Positions 7,827 to 15,459 of a stretch of DNA of 26,020 nt are shown in pieces. Within the stretch, counting starts at the first letter, position 1; every line of letters begins with the position of its first letter. Origin of the DNA: a virus. Both the position numbers and the translations under genes were made by a program. The stretch is taken from positions 1 through 26,020 of IMG/VR virus record IMGVR_UViG_3300009314_000077; one strand, 5' to 3'. The notes under the pieces were generated by a model. It was not told the DNA's origin. It saw nothing but the letters and a program-made list of their open reading frames with translations, and made no database searches.

Positions 7827-8762
7827 TTAGTGGCTAATGTCGGCAGCCGGAACTCCATCATTACACATATTTCCTGCGCCAAAATCACGAGATTGAGTGC
7901 GGATAAACGCTGTTGATGAATCATCGCCATACTGGGTCTTTGTGCAATCAAAGTAGTTTCCTACAATCGCACATCCACCAGTATCTGATGTGTTCCTGTT
8001 GTCCAATAACACGGTTGCTGTTCTCCAGACACCACCCTTAACAAAGATATTCCCTTGAATTCTCGAACCGAATAAACCACGAGAGCTACCAAAATTGATG
8101 TGACTGTAATTGTCGCTGAAGAAGTTGTCTCTAACGTCCCAGTGCTGGCCTCCGATTCCTGTTAAACAACCAATGCCAATACTTCCAGTTGCGTTCAGGT
8201 TTGTGACGTGATTGTTCAATACTTTGACAAAGTGAGTTCCTTCGTGCAAAAGGAAATACTTACCCGTCCAGGTTGAGCAGTTATCTACTTGGAAATAGTT
8301 GGCATTTGTTCCGCTTAAAGTGATTGCAGATGAAGTAGAACCCGGGACAAGCTCAATACCGCTAATTCTCCAGCCTCTTGCCTGAATCGTAAAGATAGGG
8401 CTGGATCCTGTGGTGGCACCTGCCCAAGCTCTACCAGTAACTCCGCTTGTTGCAGCACCCAGAGCAATAACAGAAACATTTCTCGCAACTGTATTGGCAG
8501 GAGTGGTGTAGTTACCTGTCCAGTCTCCTCCAAAAAGAAGGATTCGATCGTCATGTCTTGTTGCGGCCATAGCGGCTGTGAGTGTGGTATAAACAGCCGG
8601 AACAGCATCCTCATAATCGGGGTGTTCTGCTACGAATGTCGTATAATCTGGGTCTGCGGCTTTCTTTACCCAAAAAACTCTTGCCTGTCTTCTGGCAAAA
8701 ACCTCTGGAGTAAGCATTCGTTCCCTAACATGATCAGCGATTTCTTCACTAAATTTACTCAT
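7827..8762 (-). CDS. Beta-helix (pectate-lyase-like) virion protein
   Basis: This 311-residue protein has a helical N-terminus (MSKFSEEIADHVRERM) that could attach it to the particle, then a segment typical of right-handed beta-helix proteins: TLTAAMAATRHDDRILLFGGDWTGNY at about residues 60-85, and repeated short strands with asparagines (FQVDNCSTW, VKVLNNHVTN, WDVRDNFFSDN, SRIQGNIFVKGG, CAIVGNYFD). Such folds occur in phage tailspikes and head fibres, often binding or cutting polysaccharide. No catalytic residues can be assigned with confidence. Because it lies directly beyond the capsid genes and not in the tail block, a capsid-mounted spike is plausible. The fold call is from pattern only. 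Confidence 0.75.
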   Translation of the reverse strand: MSKFSEEIADHVRERMLTPEVFARRQARVFWVKKAADPDYTTFVAEHPDYEDAVPAVYTTLTAAMAATRHDDRILLFGGDWTGNYTTPANTVARNVSVIALGAATSGVTGRAWAGATTGSSPIFTIQARGWRISGIELVPGSTSSAITLSGTNANYFQVDNCSTWTGKYFLLHEGTHFVKVLNNHVTNLNATGSIGIGCLTGIGGQHWDVRDNFFSDNYSHINFGSSRGLFGSRIQGNIFVKGGVWRTATVLLDNRNTSDTGGCAIVGNYFDCTKTQYGDDSSTAFIRTQSRDFGAGNMCNDGVPAADISH

Positions 8763-8768
8763 TTTTTA

Positions 8769-8809
8769 AGCAAGCGTCTTTGAAGAGTTCGTCATCTCTA
8801 ACACTTGCT
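8769..8809. other. Two-part hairpin just upstream of the beta-helix gene
   Basis: On the minus strand AGCAAGTGTT pairs with a complementary segment ending CGCTTGCT (about 10 bp with G-U pairs), and an inner AGAG/CTCT stem encloses ATGACGAA. It ends about six bases before the beta-helix start codon, where it could influence ribosome access or act as a weak terminator of the upstream gene. Confidence 0.45.
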
Positions 8810-8828
8810 GATTAACGATTTTTAATTA

Positions 8829-9152
8829 TTAGCCCTGAACTAATATAACCATTTGCTCGTTCACTACATTTACATCGGTGTCTAAACCGACTGTAACTAC
8901 ATTGCCAGATACGGTAATGCCTAAGGTGGTGAGAACAGTAACGTTTCCATTTGACGCAGTTCTTTTAATAGCGGCGGCATCTGACATTCCTTCATACCAT
9001 TCCATCATATCGCCAGAAGCGGTATTCATTACTCTTACATATCTGGCGGTGAAGCCAACAGTGAGCTCAAATTCTGCGGCGGTTGTTGCTTCAAGATACC
9101 TTACAACGGTAAGATTTCTAACTTGATGTTGGGTTTGTGTTTCTGTGGCCAT
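8829..9152 (-). CDS. Small capsid-associated beta protein
   Basis: The 107-residue protein is beta-rich (LTVVRYLEATTAAEFEL; FTARYVRVMNTASGDMMEW; VVTVGLDTDVNVV; VILVQG) with no charged tail. Its pattern ARYVRVMN followed by EWYEGM matches a short family found beside capsid genes in many environmental phages, as far as I recall. It lies third after the major capsid gene, between the acidic linker protein and the beta-helix protein, so capsid decoration is a fair guess. No enzymatic motif is seen. Confidence 0.7.
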   Translation of the reverse strand: MATETQTQHQVRNLTVVRYLEATTAAEFELTVGFTARYVRVMNTASGDMMEWYEGMSDAAAIKRTASNGNVTVLTTLGITVSGNVVTVGLDTDVNVVNEQMVILVQG

Positions 9153-9188
9153 GATTTTAAATGTTAATGGTTTATGATCCTACGACTT

Positions 9189-9794
9189 TTACTGAAGAGC
9201 TGATGGAGCATTACCCTCAATTCTCATGGGCTCGCCAGTTTCCGTTCTTTTAAATTCTTCGTCAGCGGCCTCTGTCTGCTCTTGAGAGTCTCTTATAACA
9301 TCCGCAATTTGTTCCGGAACTTCAACATAGACACCCTTTCTAATGTTTAAACGATAACCATTAATCTGCACTGGAAAGGTTGCGCCTTTCGGTTCTTTTT
9401 TCTCTTTTGGAATCAAAACCCTAACTTTGGGTTGCTTGGCTAGTTTTTTCTTCATTCTTTCTGCCTTGCTTCCAACAGCTACACGTTCATCTACAACACC
9501 AGGACCAGTAACTGATGGTTCTTTTAGGCGAGAGGGTTCATCTCCGTCTCCTTCGCCACTGGTCTCGTCATCTTCATCTGTGTCACTTTCTTCTTCATCT
9601 GTATCACCTTCTCCTGGCTCTAACGGCATTTCTTTACTGGGTGCCTTCGGTTCTTCCTCTGGTTCGTTTGAAGCCAATTTGGCTTCAATGGCCTCAATGA
9701 GTTGAGAACGTGTTTCTAATTCTTCCGCACCTTCAACTTTCTTTTCTACTGCCAATTTTCTTAAACCGGCAAGTTTCATTTTGTTTAAATTCAT
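9189..9794 (-). CDS. Capsid-proximal protein with Rho-N/SAP-like N-terminus and acidic linker
   Basis: Three parts are visible in 201 residues. Residues 1-45 (MNLNKMKLAGLRKLAVEKKVEG, then RSQLIEAIEAKL) follow the helix-extended-helix pattern of Rho N-terminal or SAP domains, which often bind nucleic acid. Residues 45-100 are a highly acidic, disordered-looking stretch of D, E, S, G. Residues 120-180 hold a basic patch and a small beta unit (VRVLIPKEKKEPKG, FPVQINGYRLNIRKGVYVEVPEQIADVIRD) that is common in small phage proteins next to major capsid genes. It follows the capsid gene behind an intergenic hairpin. A role in capsid binding, or bridging capsid and packaged DNA, is inferred. Confidence 0.75.
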   Translation of the reverse strand: MNLNKMKLAGLRKLAVEKKVEGAEELETRSQLIEAIEAKLASNEPEEEPKAPSKEMPLEPGEGDTDEEESDTDEDDETSGEGDGDEPSRLKEPSVTGPGVVDERVAVGSKAERMKKKLAKQPKVRVLIPKEKKEPKGATFPVQINGYRLNIRKGVYVEVPEQIADVIRDSQEQTEAADEEFKRTETGEPMRIEGNAPSALQ

Positions 9795-9802
9795 AAATCG
9801 TT

Positions 9803-9830
9803 ATGAGGGCTGATTTTACTCAGCCCTCAT
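9803..9830 (-). terminator. 11-bp hairpin after the capsid gene
   Basis: A perfect inverted repeat, ATGAGGGCTGA and TCAGCCCTCAT around a 6-base centre, begins nine bases after the major capsid stop. On the minus strand it is followed only by AACGATTT, so a true intrinsic terminator would be weak. Partial termination or protection of the abundant capsid mRNA 3' end fits its place. Confidence 0.6.
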
Positions 9831-9838
9831 CAATTAGC

Positions 9839-10801
9839 TTAGGATGAAACGGCGTGCTCTAAACGAAGCAAAAAGCTTTCGTTCAAAATCTTGGCGACAT
9901 GGGTTGCCTTCCAGCCAGAGGTTTGACGTTGATCCAGGGGATCCGCGCTACCGGCTGAACCAAGGGGCTTTACAATGTTTTTAACTGCTTCGCCTGAAAT
10001 TCTGCTAATCCCGTAGGCTTCGGTACCCAAAATTAGCGTACCGTAAACATCGATACTCCCTGAACCAGCACTTGAGAACACTGAAGCGTTAGTTGTTTCA
10101 ACAAAGCGAACTTCATCCAAGGTTCCGACCTCGCCTTCCATTGCTTTCTTTTGTCCGTATTCTTCAACCCTGATAAATCCTGGAATATTCTTCAAATCGT
10201 AGGTTGTTCCGGGATGGACAATGCCGATATAGCAAGCGGAAAGGGGACTGGTATTAAATCCAGTGCTGGGATCAACTTGAGAAGTGATTCTGCGAGCGTT
10301 GTTGGTTTTAAGGGTCCTTACTGCTTCTTGAATTTCTGCTTTGGTGATTTTCATTGCGGAAGTAACCTCATCTCGGGCAGTGGCACTCCCAGCATACTGA
10401 ATCGTAGTTCCTGCCCTCAAGATATTTCTGGTCAACTGATCAATAGTATCGCCATACTGGATGCCAAGCAATTCGGCAGTTTCAGTTAAAACTGGATCAA
10501 GGGTGGTGAATAATAATTTGTCAGTCAAAGTTACATAGTCGCCATACTGTAAAACAGTAGCATTGACATTAGTAATAGCTAACTGACTACCAGATGGAGT
10601 AACGCCTTCAGTTAAGGCCGTAGTAGCCGCTGTTAGAAGCGTATATCTGCGAAACCTTATATCATCAGTGTTATTCCGAGGAATATCCCTTACCTGTGCC
10701 CATCTGGTGTGGACAAACAGGGGGACTGCTTTCATGAGGAGGCGCCGGTCATAAAAATAATTTACGGCTTGCGTCACCTCACCAGTAGTTGTATTGGCCA
10801 T
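9839..10801 (-). CDS. Major capsid protein, N4-gp56 family
   Basis: The 320-residue sequence matches the N4-gp56-type capsid family closely in pattern: FYDRRLLMKAVPLFVHTRWAQ near the N-terminus, IRFRRYTLL then LTEGVTPSG, a conserved VLQYGDYVTLTDKL segment with LDPVLTETAELLG, a cysteine/histidine region IGIVHPGTTYDL, GEVGTLDEVRFVETTNA, and a C-terminal GTEAYGISRISG. This is the shell subunit, an HK97-like fold in this family. It follows the scaffold-like gene by 25 bases, the usual phage order. Length is a little short of N4 gp56 itself but normal for this broad family. Confidence 0.93.
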   Translation of the reverse strand: MANTTTGEVTQAVNYFYDRRLLMKAVPLFVHTRWAQVRDIPRNNTDDIRFRRYTLLTAATTALTEGVTPSGSQLAITNVNATVLQYGDYVTLTDKLLFTTLDPVLTETAELLGIQYGDTIDQLTRNILRAGTTIQYAGSATARDEVTSAMKITKAEIQEAVRTLKTNNARRITSQVDPSTGFNTSPLSACYIGIVHPGTTYDLKNIPGFIRVEEYGQKKAMEGEVGTLDEVRFVETTNASVFSSAGSGSIDVYGTLILGTEAYGISRISGEAVKNIVKPLGSAGSADPLDQRQTSGWKATHVAKILNESFLLRLEHAVSS

Positions 10802-10826
10802 GTTTGGAGTGATTTAATTTTATAAA

Positions 10827-11492
10827 TTAAGGTTTGAACTGGCCTGTTTTGGCTTTAAAAGCGAGATCTTCTACCTGTTTATCGGACATCTTTCTAACAT
10901 CCGGAATCTTGCCGACGGACTTGCCTCTACGACTATGTCCGCCTATAGCTTTTCCCTCAGCTTCTTCGTCTGCTTGCTTTCGCTTTTCCTGAAGCTTCAT
11001 CTCTTTAGCGGCCAACCCCAAAAAGATAAACTCTATTGCGACATTCTTGTAAGCACCCATATACTTACGAATCTGCTTTTCCATCTTTTTGGCTGCATCA
11101 CCATATTTCTCAAATACGGCTTGCAATTCAGTTTCATCTGCCTGGGCTCTCACCTGATTAAGAACTGGTTCTGTCGCTTTTCTAACCTCCTCCTGAATCG
11201 TTTTCCCCGCCTCTGGTTCAAGTTCATAGTCTTGGTCTCCAGATTTGTCTTTTTCCAGCTTTTCTATCTTCTTTTGCTTGCGATCAATAATATGATCCTT
11301 TGCACTTTTCCTTAGTGGCGGTTCGTCGTCATCTGAAGAAGGTTCAGGCGTTGGTGGTTCTTTTTTAGATGAGTCGTCTTTTTCAGACTTTTCATCTTCG
11401 CCCTCATCACCTTCGGGCGATTTCGTCTCGAGCTCCTCTTCGCCTTTTTCCTCTGCGTCGAGGTTCTCGGATTCCGTATTTGGATCTGGCAT
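10827..11492 (-). CDS. Probable capsid scaffolding protein
   Basis: This 221-residue protein is very rich in E, K, D and S over residues 1-60, then mostly helical, with a basic C-terminal part (GGHSRRGKSVGK, then MSDKQVEDLAFKAKTGQF). A low-complexity acidic N-terminus, helical core and short basic C-terminal capsid-binding tail are typical of scaffolding proteins, and the gene is immediately before the major capsid gene. No protease motif is visible, so head maturation need not involve a fused protease. The identification rests on composition and position. Confidence 0.75.
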   Translation of the reverse strand: MPDPNTESENLDAEEKGEEELETKSPEGDEGEDEKSEKDDSSKKEPPTPEPSSDDDEPPLRKSAKDHIIDRKQKKIEKLEKDKSGDQDYELEPEAGKTIQEEVRKATEPVLNQVRAQADETELQAVFEKYGDAAKKMEKQIRKYMGAYKNVAIEFIFLGLAAKEMKLQEKRKQADEEAEGKAIGGHSRRGKSVGKIPDVRKMSDKQVEDLAFKAKTGQFKP

Positions 11493-11555
11493 ATTTCTTT
11501 ACGCATCGCTCACTCCAGGGTTGCCGATACCCGTTTTTGCGATGGATTATTCTCT

Positions 11556-11572
11556 CCAGTGCTCGACACTGG
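11556..11572. other. 6-bp hairpin in scaffold leader
   Basis: CCAGTG and CACTGG flank a 5-base loop in the 190-base gap upstream of the scaffold gene. It is a small stem without a U-run and may just be part of a larger leader fold. Confidence 0.35.
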
Positions 11573-11597
11573 GCTAATAAAAAAGTCCTCAACAGAA

Positions 11598-11651
11598 GAC
11601 TAATTTATTTCCTATATGCAATCATTTCTGGTTATAGGGAACAAATTAGTC
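11598..11651. promoter_or_regulatory. 19-bp imperfect hairpin upstream of the scaffold/capsid genes
   Basis: Arms at 11598-11616 and 11633-11651 pair over 19 positions with one mismatch and one G-U pair on the minus strand; the loop is 16 bases. It lies in the largest non-coding gap of the head module, between the 11683-11982 ORF and scaffold. The long paired stem is the kind of structure RNase III can process in phage late mRNAs, and no U-run directly follows, so processing or attenuation is more likely than simple termination. That is inference. Confidence 0.55.
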
Positions 11652-11682
11652 CCCTATCGTTTCTGAAATCGTTTCTGATTAT

Positions 11683-11982
11683 TTACTTTTCGTAAGGATC
11701 AAATTCTTTAGGAACAATTTGACCGCTCTGCAAACCTTCTATTAGTTGCGATGGAAGCTCTATCATGTTTTTCCTGTCTTGCCAAATCTTTTGCCAAAAT
11801 TCTATTGTCTCGCCTTTTCCTAGTGGTGTTTCCCCGTGTAATATACTTTCAGCCACAGTTACTCTGTCTTCAAGCCCCTTAACAATGATTTTCCATCCCT
11901 CGTGCTCCTGAACCTCTGTAAGATATGCGACCGTGGCATCAATCTCTTTTTGGGTGGGAATTTTGTTTTTTGGATTTTCCAT
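11683..11982 (-). CDS. Small ORF between portal and scaffold
   Basis: The 99-residue product is mainly helical, starting MENPKNKIPTQKEIDATVAYLTEV, with KIIVKGLEDRVTVAESILHG in the middle and a C-terminus VPKEFDPYEK. Small proteins in this slot are frequent in phages with P22-like portals, but I do not know the function. The start is 29 bases after the portal stop. It has neither membrane nor cysteine motifs. Confidence 0.7.
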   Translation of the reverse strand: MENPKNKIPTQKEIDATVAYLTEVQEHEGWKIIVKGLEDRVTVAESILHGETPLGKGETIEFWQKIWQDRKNMIELPSQLIEGLQSGQIVPKEFDPYEK

Positions 11983-12011
11983 TATTTATTATTGCAGATA
12001 TTAAAATTTTA

Positions 12012-14015
12012 TCAAACCTCTTCCGGAGCGGTCTGCCCACCAATCTCAGTCATAGCGGGAGATGGAGTTCCAGCCTGTTGCGCAACTTGCTGACCAGCAC
12101 CTTCTCCTGGCACTCCCACTGGGGAAAAACCAGGACTTTGGGGTTCCAAAGGAGATGGATAAAAATCTGGTCTTTCGCGTTTCTTCATCATCATAAACTT
12201 ATGAGCTTCTATGTGAGCTAATTTAGCCGAGGTATCGGCGGCCTTGTTGTGAACTTCAATATGAACAATATCGTCATCTAGGGGATGAATTTTGGGTAAT
12301 TTGTTTTCATCAATCTTTCTGTTCTCGGATTCTGATCTCATTTCATCCAGCGTAGGCGGGAACATTAACTTCATTTCTTGGGTAGTCACTCCAGAAATTC
12401 TTGCTAATTTGCGGTTGATATATCTTTTGCCAGTGCTCGGGTCTTGAGCCACAATTTGAGCCACAGTAGAGAATTCTAAAAACTTTCTCCGCCTTTCGGC
12501 TTCTGCGATAAAGTCACTTTCAACAATAATATCAGGATCGGCTTCTGTAATTAGATTCTCGCGTGTGAGAGGTCTCCAATCATCCGCCAACGGCCCCTGA
12601 ATCCTGATAATCTTTTCGTCAATTTCCTCTAAAAAGTGTTCTTTATAAAGATGATACCATCTACGCCAAAACTTCCTTTCGGACCAACCAAAAATTCTCG
12701 CTGCCATAGAGTGCCTGGCGCTTTTCCCGGCTACGATCAATTCGCTTTCGCCTAATGTTCTTTGTTTGCGTGGCTGCACTCCTTGGGCTACTTCAGGTGC
12801 AGCCACAGACTTTTCGGCGGCGGTATTAAGAATTTCTAAAATTAAATTAACTTGCTGATGAAATAAGGATTTCTGAATTGGGGCTACTGCATCGCCCACT
12901 GCCCCCTTCCCCTTGACCGGAATGAATTTATTAAAAGCAAAGTTTAAGTTGTTGGGATTTGGAATTCGGTTTTGATCATAAAGATATTGCGGGTATAAAT
13001 CGGCTTGGGCCGACTCCATGCCCAGATTTATCATAATTGCTCTGGCTCTCTGCTTGTCCTCAATTAAATCTGGAATCGAAACTCCGTCAAAGTCATGAGC
13101 TATCGGGAAAAGGGATCTTTCAATAACTGGCCATTTTTGGGGGTCATAAGGATTCTTGAGTGGTTGAAATCTAATCATTGTCTTCCTTCCTTCGGCCCAA
13201 GTAGTAATATGCATCTCGCCATCAATCAATGTGAACCACTCTAAAAGCTGATAGCGATAATTCTCTGTGATTGACTCCTCTTTGTATTTTACATCTTCAC
13301 GACCTTGGGCCTCCCTGTGCGCTTCGTCAGCTTTATCCTTAAGACTGTTAATTTCCTTGCCCTTTTTTAGATCATCAATATTAAAATATGCTGGATTGGC
13401 TTTCAATTCCGCCTTTGTGAGGCCGATTTCCCTCCCCCAAAATCTAGCCCTCCCGCGACCCTTGTAATTGCCGTTAATTGATGAAGCATCTGGGTCTCTA
13501 ATCAAAGTCATTGGATCCATGATTTCTGGAATCGGCACCATTCTTTTTCTATCAAATTCGTAAAAGAGACAGTAGCCCTTGCCAAAAAACCCTGTGTCCC
13601 AATCCCAGTCATAATCAAGCTCGTCTTTTGCCATTTCAACATAGTCATTCTCTGCTAAGGCGGTTAGATTTTCAGCCGCTGGAGCATCTCCTTCTTCCTT
13701 GCCTTTCATTTTTACTAAAAGCCTATCAGTATAAAGGGCTGAAAATACTGTCTGAAAAACACTAAAAAGTAGGGGGTCGCCTACTTTTTTCTTATCGCGT
13801 CTTTGATTGTTATATAACTTAAGTCGTTTTAGGGATTCTTTGCGTCTTTCTTCTGTATATGAAAAAGAAAGCAGATATTCCACATCAACTTGTTTCTGAA
13901 TTGTATCCTGCCTGTCGTCGCTAATGGGGGGTTTCCTTAATCCACCCTCCTCTTTGCTCTTTTCTTCATTTCTAGTCTCTTCTTCGTGATCCTTGTTGGA
14001 ATCACGTTCTGACAT
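12012..14015 (-). CDS. Portal protein, P22-like
   Basis: The 667-residue protein has an acidic N-terminal tail, a helical start (LLSFSYTEERRKESLKRLKLYN), then the portal-type core: KVGDPLLFSVFQTVFSALYTDRL near residues 77-99, DWDWDTGFFGKGYCLFYEF near 137-155, and IPEIMDPMTLIRDPDASS near 162-179. Further on it has DFDGVSIPDLIEDKQRARAIMINLGMESAQ and a helix-rich C-terminal wing, ending in a proline/glutamine-rich tail. The portal ring forms the vertex channel for DNA and docks the terminase. Size fits P22-like portals (about 600-725). Position beside scaffold and capsid genes supports the call strongly. Confidence 0.88.
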   Translation of the reverse strand: MSERDSNKDHEEETRNEEKSKEEGGLRKPPISDDRQDTIQKQVDVEYLLSFSYTEERRKESLKRLKLYNNQRRDKKKVGDPLLFSVFQTVFSALYTDRLLVKMKGKEEGDAPAAENLTALAENDYVEMAKDELDYDWDWDTGFFGKGYCLFYEFDRKRMVPIPEIMDPMTLIRDPDASSINGNYKGRGRARFWGREIGLTKAELKANPAYFNIDDLKKGKEINSLKDKADEAHREAQGREDVKYKEESITENYRYQLLEWFTLIDGEMHITTWAEGRKTMIRFQPLKNPYDPQKWPVIERSLFPIAHDFDGVSIPDLIEDKQRARAIMINLGMESAQADLYPQYLYDQNRIPNPNNLNFAFNKFIPVKGKGAVGDAVAPIQKSLFHQQVNLILEILNTAAEKSVAAPEVAQGVQPRKQRTLGESELIVAGKSARHSMAARIFGWSERKFWRRWYHLYKEHFLEEIDEKIIRIQGPLADDWRPLTRENLITEADPDIIVESDFIAEAERRRKFLEFSTVAQIVAQDPSTGKRYINRKLARISGVTTQEMKLMFPPTLDEMRSESENRKIDENKLPKIHPLDDDIVHIEVHNKAADTSAKLAHIEAHKFMMMKKRERPDFYPSPLEPQSPGFSPVGVPGEGAGQQVAQQAGTPSPAMTEIGGQTAPEEV

Positions 14016-14034
14016 TAGTATTTTTTAGATTTCT

Positions 14035-14202
14035 TTATGGAATTAAATCTTTTAAAAAATTCCTGACTTTGCAGATAAAAGGATGTCCTAAATTTATTGA
14101 ACCATTTGGTTTTCTGATTATTCCAACATTGCTATCAAGCCAAGAATGGAATTGGCCCGGCGTAGTTCTCAAGATCTTATAAATTCTAACTTTCTTTTTC
14201 AT
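14035..14202 (-). CDS. Tiny ORF upstream of portal
   Basis: A 55-residue frame starts at ATG 14202, coupled by a four-base overlap to the ORF upstream, and ends just before the portal start. It begins MKKKVRIYKILRTTPGQFHSWLD and contains VGIIRKPNGSINLG. It has no recognisable motif. Tight coupling is the main evidence that it is expressed. Confidence 0.6.
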   Translation of the reverse strand: MKKKVRIYKILRTTPGQFHSWLDSNVGIIRKPNGSINLGHPFICKVRNFLKDLIP

Positions 14203-14360
14203 TTCTTTAAAACTTTCTTATATCTCTTCAATTCGCCGCCAACAGAATCACCTTTTCCACCGCCCGGGGGGATACAAATGTGCATATAATGTTCTTTGTC
14301 TATTCGTTTAGTTCTTATTTTCCCGCCGGCTTTGCGACAGTTGTCGAATGCTTTAGGCAT
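14199..14360 (-). CDS. Tiny basic ORF of a common phage type
   Basis: This 53-residue protein reads MPKAFDNCRKAGGKIRTKRI, then HYMHICIPPGGGKGDSVGGE, with a lysine-rich tail. The N-terminal pattern P-K-A-F-D-x-C-x-x-x-G-G-K-x-R-T is familiar to me from very small ORFs located near portal genes in metagenomic phages. Function unknown. It overlaps the upstream gene by eight bases and the downstream gene by four. Confidence 0.65.
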   Translation of the reverse strand: MPKAFDNCRKAGGKIRTKRIDKEHYMHICIPPGGGKGDSVGGELKRYKKVLKK

Positions 14361-14616
14361 ACTTTTTCTTGTGAGGGTTATCAGCTACCCCCAACTCTTT
14401 TATTTCAAATCTGCCATAAAGTTCACCTGATCTGCCTTCCCTAATTTCTTTTTGGGTAACTTTCATTTTCAAAGTATAGTCCTTGCCAACCTCCCATTTT
14501 TTTAATTCTGGCAGATCAATTTCTGAAAATTCAATAGAGGGGTAGATTAGCTCCAGAGAGGCCGGACCATCTAACATTCCCTCATTTAGAGGCTTTACTT
14601 TTTTTAGTTTTGACAT
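14353..14616 (-). CDS. Small hypothetical phage protein
   Basis: From ATG at 14616 this is 87 residues; a TTG 12 bases upstream would add four. It contains a beta-like centre (KKWEVGKDYTLKMKVTQKEIR, residues about 40-60) followed by GELYGRFEIKELGV and a basic end. The composition and size match small phage proteins encoded before portal genes. Residues 1-12 overlap the preceding gene in another frame. Not assigned. Confidence 0.65.
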   Translation of the reverse strand: MSKLKKVKPLNEGMLDGPASLELIYPSIEFSEIDLPELKKWEVGKDYTLKMKVTQKEIREGRSGELYGRFEIKELGVADNPHKKKYA

Positions 14617-14872
14617 GTTTTTTTTCAAGAATGGTGATGATTGCTTGGGCAGATGTCAACATCATTCTTGTTATGTTCACTAATTGTTTTTGAGAGTATT
14701 TGTTTTTTAGAAACCGGCGGAGACCATGAGGAGCAATTTTCCAATACTGCTGATAAAACTTATTATTGAATAATAGCAAATACTGGAAATAACTGTCAAG
14801 TTTCTGAATTAAGATAGGACAGCCTTTGTAGGTATCTTCTTTAAGAATTGTTAGGGGTTTTAGTTTTTTCAT
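14582..14872 (-). CDS. Small basic helical protein, function unknown
   Basis: This 96-residue protein is rich in lysine and aromatic residues (YFQYLLLFNNKFYQQYWKIAPHGLRRFLKNK is read at about residues 28-58) and ends KTKKSKASK. The hydrophobic stretch could be an amphipathic helix and not a clear membrane span. It overlaps its neighbours on both sides by about 30 bases, which suggests dense packing or that the real starts are slightly internal. No family recognised. Confidence 0.55.
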   Translation of the reverse strand: MKKLKPLTILKEDTYKGCPILIQKLDSYFQYLLLFNNKFYQQYWKIAPHGLRRFLKNKYSQKQLVNITRMMLTSAQAIITILEKKHVKTKKSKASK

Positions 14873-15074
14873 TTAAATAAGGAGAATTAATTGTCTTCTT
14901 AATCTTATCTTGTTGCAGATTCCATAGCTTTTCTGCCATCTTTTCTCTTTCTTTAAGTTCTTTGTTGCTTACTGGATCAAAAATTATCTTTGGAGGTAAA
15001 TCATTAAGAATATAATCCATTATTTCGCAATATGTTTTGATGAATAAATTTTTAGGTCTTTTTATTTTTTGCAT
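14841..15074 (-). CDS. Small helical protein, function unknown
   Basis: Seventy-seven residues with a helical N-terminal half (KNLFIKTYCEIMDYILNDLPPK) and a charged C-terminal half (KELKEREKMAEKLWNLQQDK). No cysteine cluster or membrane helix is seen. It overlaps both neighbours out of frame (23 bases upstream, 32 downstream). I cannot name it. Confidence 0.55.
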   Translation of the reverse strand: MQKIKRPKNLFIKTYCEIMDYILNDLPPKIIFDPVSNKELKEREKMAEKLWNLQQDKIKKTINSPYLNEKTKTPNNS

Positions 15075-15447
15075 ATTCTACTTTAGTGCCAGCTTTTAAT
15101 TTTCTTGCGGCCAATTCGTCTGGAGAATAAACTCTACTATCCTCAATTTCTTCTTTCCTTAAAGTTAAATTAACTCCTAATGAGGCCTTTGGATAGGGCT
15201 TTTTAAAGCCGTGTAATTCAAACCACTCATTATGCTCTTTGGTGTATTCTTTATAAACAAAACGGCTGGATTTAAAGACAGCTTTGGCATTTTCAACCTT
15301 TTCTGGTAAATACTCATAATAACCGATCCCCCCTGCTATTTTTTTAGGATCGGTGGATTTCTTTTCTGCGATTTTTAATTCTTCAAGAGTGCTTGTTTTC
15401 TCGAGAACAAAGATTGCGATTTTTTTTAAGATGTTCTTCATGCTCAT
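15052..15447 (-). CDS. Hypothetical protein downstream of methyltransferase
   Basis: This 131-residue protein starts MSMKNILKKIAIFVLEKT, with a weak hydrophobic helix, and continues into a soluble part with YYEYLPEKVENAKAVFKSS, then WFELHGFKKPYPKASLG and a C-terminal VYSPDELAARKLKAGTKVEY. It lies 12 bases after the methyltransferase stop. No family is recognised; the linked position does not by itself imply a role in modification. Confidence 0.6.
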   Translation of the reverse strand: MSMKNILKKIAIFVLEKTSTLEELKIAEKKSTDPKKIAGGIGYYEYLPEKVENAKAVFKSSRFVYKEYTKEHNEWFELHGFKKPYPKASLGVNLTLRKEEIEDSRVYSPDELAARKLKAGTKVEYAKNKKT

Positions 15448-15459
15448 ATTGGTTAAGAC

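Noticed and set aside
10935-11315. Plus-strand 126-residue hydrophobic frame opposite the scaffold gene
   Set aside because: Leucine/phenylalanine-rich antisense frame expected from lysine/glutamate codons on the minus strand; no membrane-protein gene context.
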